A DNA stretch of 27,345 bases from a virus. The position numbers were made by a program, and so were the translations under genes. The notes under the pieces were generated by a model, which saw only the letters and a program-made list of their open reading frames with translations, searched no databases and was not told where the DNA came from. Positions 27,181-27,345 of the stretch are shown here, piece by piece (the first letter of the stretch is position 1; the number at the start of each line of letters is the position of its first letter). Location of the stretch: the IMG/VR virus record IMGVR_UViG_3300027736_000208, positions 1 to 27,345 of that record. One strand, written 5' to 3'.

Positions 27181-27345
27181 TATTTATCCTTTGGCTGCAT
27201 CTCTGCAAACAGTTGCCATGCTTTGGCCACTTGTTCAACCGGTAGGCTCGCAACTTCTTCTGGCCACATTCCGAACTCTTTGCCTAGAAGATGAAAGATG
27301 ATCTCAGCGGGTGGAGCGATTGACTGACCAATCGCCAGCCGCCTG
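27180..27345 (-). CDS. Tail assembly chaperone second part, partial (right repeat copy)
   Basis: The distal part of the gpT-like frame, truncated by the contig edge. It corresponds to 653..818. Two silent differences are seen from the left copy. The slippery site is not included in this copy. Confidence 0.65.
   Translation of the reverse strand, partial: RRLAIGQSIAPPAEIIFHLLGKEFGMWPEEVASLPVEQVAKAWQLFAEMQPKDK

Larger units (their letters stand above)
26528..27345. repeat. Right copy of the terminal direct repeat (contig overlap)
   Basis: Same 818 bases as at the left edge with about 24 point differences and no indel. The right copy ends inside the second tail-chaperone frame, whose remainder is found at 819..862 on the left. 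Joining the two edges restores every gene that crosses the contig boundary, which supports a closed genome of 26,527 bp. Confidence 0.93.

Noticed and set aside
1-27345. tRNA genes, CRISPR arrays, integrase, attachment sites
   Set aside because: None was visible. Gaps are too short for tRNA genes, there are no spaced repeats, and no recombinase of the integrase type is encoded.

Overview
The window reads as one complete small tailed-phage (siphovirus) genome of about 26.5 kb, most likely assembled from a metagenome. Every supported gene lies on the minus strand and coding density is close to complete. The last 818 bases (26528..27345) repeat the first 818 (1..818) without indels but with about 24 substitutions, so the contig closes into a circle (or a circularly permuted molecule) of 26,527 bp. 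The two ends seem to come from two co-existing strains. No integrase, repressor, partition or tRNA gene is visible, so a virulent lifestyle is the simplest reading. The host is not certain. The sequence looks GC-rich by eye, there is no recognisable spanin pair, the endolysin carries an r1t-type-like holin domain, and an RlpA-like wall protein and a Pro/Thr-linked PA14 protein carry secretion signals. These traits favour a monoderm, perhaps actinobacterial, host, but that is inference.

Layout in transcription order (falling coordinates). A strong sigma70-like promoter at 19494..19523 starts the transcription unit. The early block (19443 to about 11159) begins with two microproteins, each with a basic N-terminus and a C-terminal membrane helix. 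Four Cys-rich zinc-knuckle microproteins follow. The recombination and replication genes come next: YqaJ-like exonuclease, Rad52-type annealing protein, two endonuclease VII paralogues flanking a winged-helix replication-type protein, a possible PD-(D/E)XK protein and a dNMP kinase. After these lie a DUF4313-like protein, several microproteins, a Holliday-junction-resolvase-like nuclease, a secreted RlpA-like protein, a fused CxxC/metallopeptidase gene, an HNH nuclease and a GT4 glycosyltransferase.

The packaging and head module runs from 9842 to 2153: P27-type small terminase, large terminase, membrane microprotein, HK97-type portal, a HAD/prohead-protease fusion, major capsid, two small head proteins, head-tail connector and tail terminator. 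The tail module (2136 to 1, continuing 27180 to 22537 across the junction) holds the major tail protein, a frameshifted pair of tail chaperones, an HK97-gp10-like protein, a short tape measure, a hub-type protein and a fibre with an S74 auto-chaperone. The lysis and surface block (22540 to 19788) has an XhlA-like protein, a secreted PA14 protein, two 2-helix membrane proteins and a cysteine-peptidase endolysin fused to a holin. A last zinc-knuckle gene ends at 19586, and an 11-bp hairpin at 19545..19574 follows it. On the circle this hairpin sits directly upstream of the promoter, so the whole genome can be read as one unidirectional unit.

Most neighbouring genes overlap as ATGA, GTGA, TTGA, TGATG or TAATG, which implies translational coupling. 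I used this pattern to choose starts. The points most worth following up are the endolysin-holin fusion with its own internal Shine-Dalgarno and start, the HAD/prohead-protease fusion, the secreted PA14 and RlpA-like proteins, the zinc-microprotein array, the C_CCC_AAG_TAA frameshift site, and the U-less GC hairpins after the capsid and Rad52 genes.
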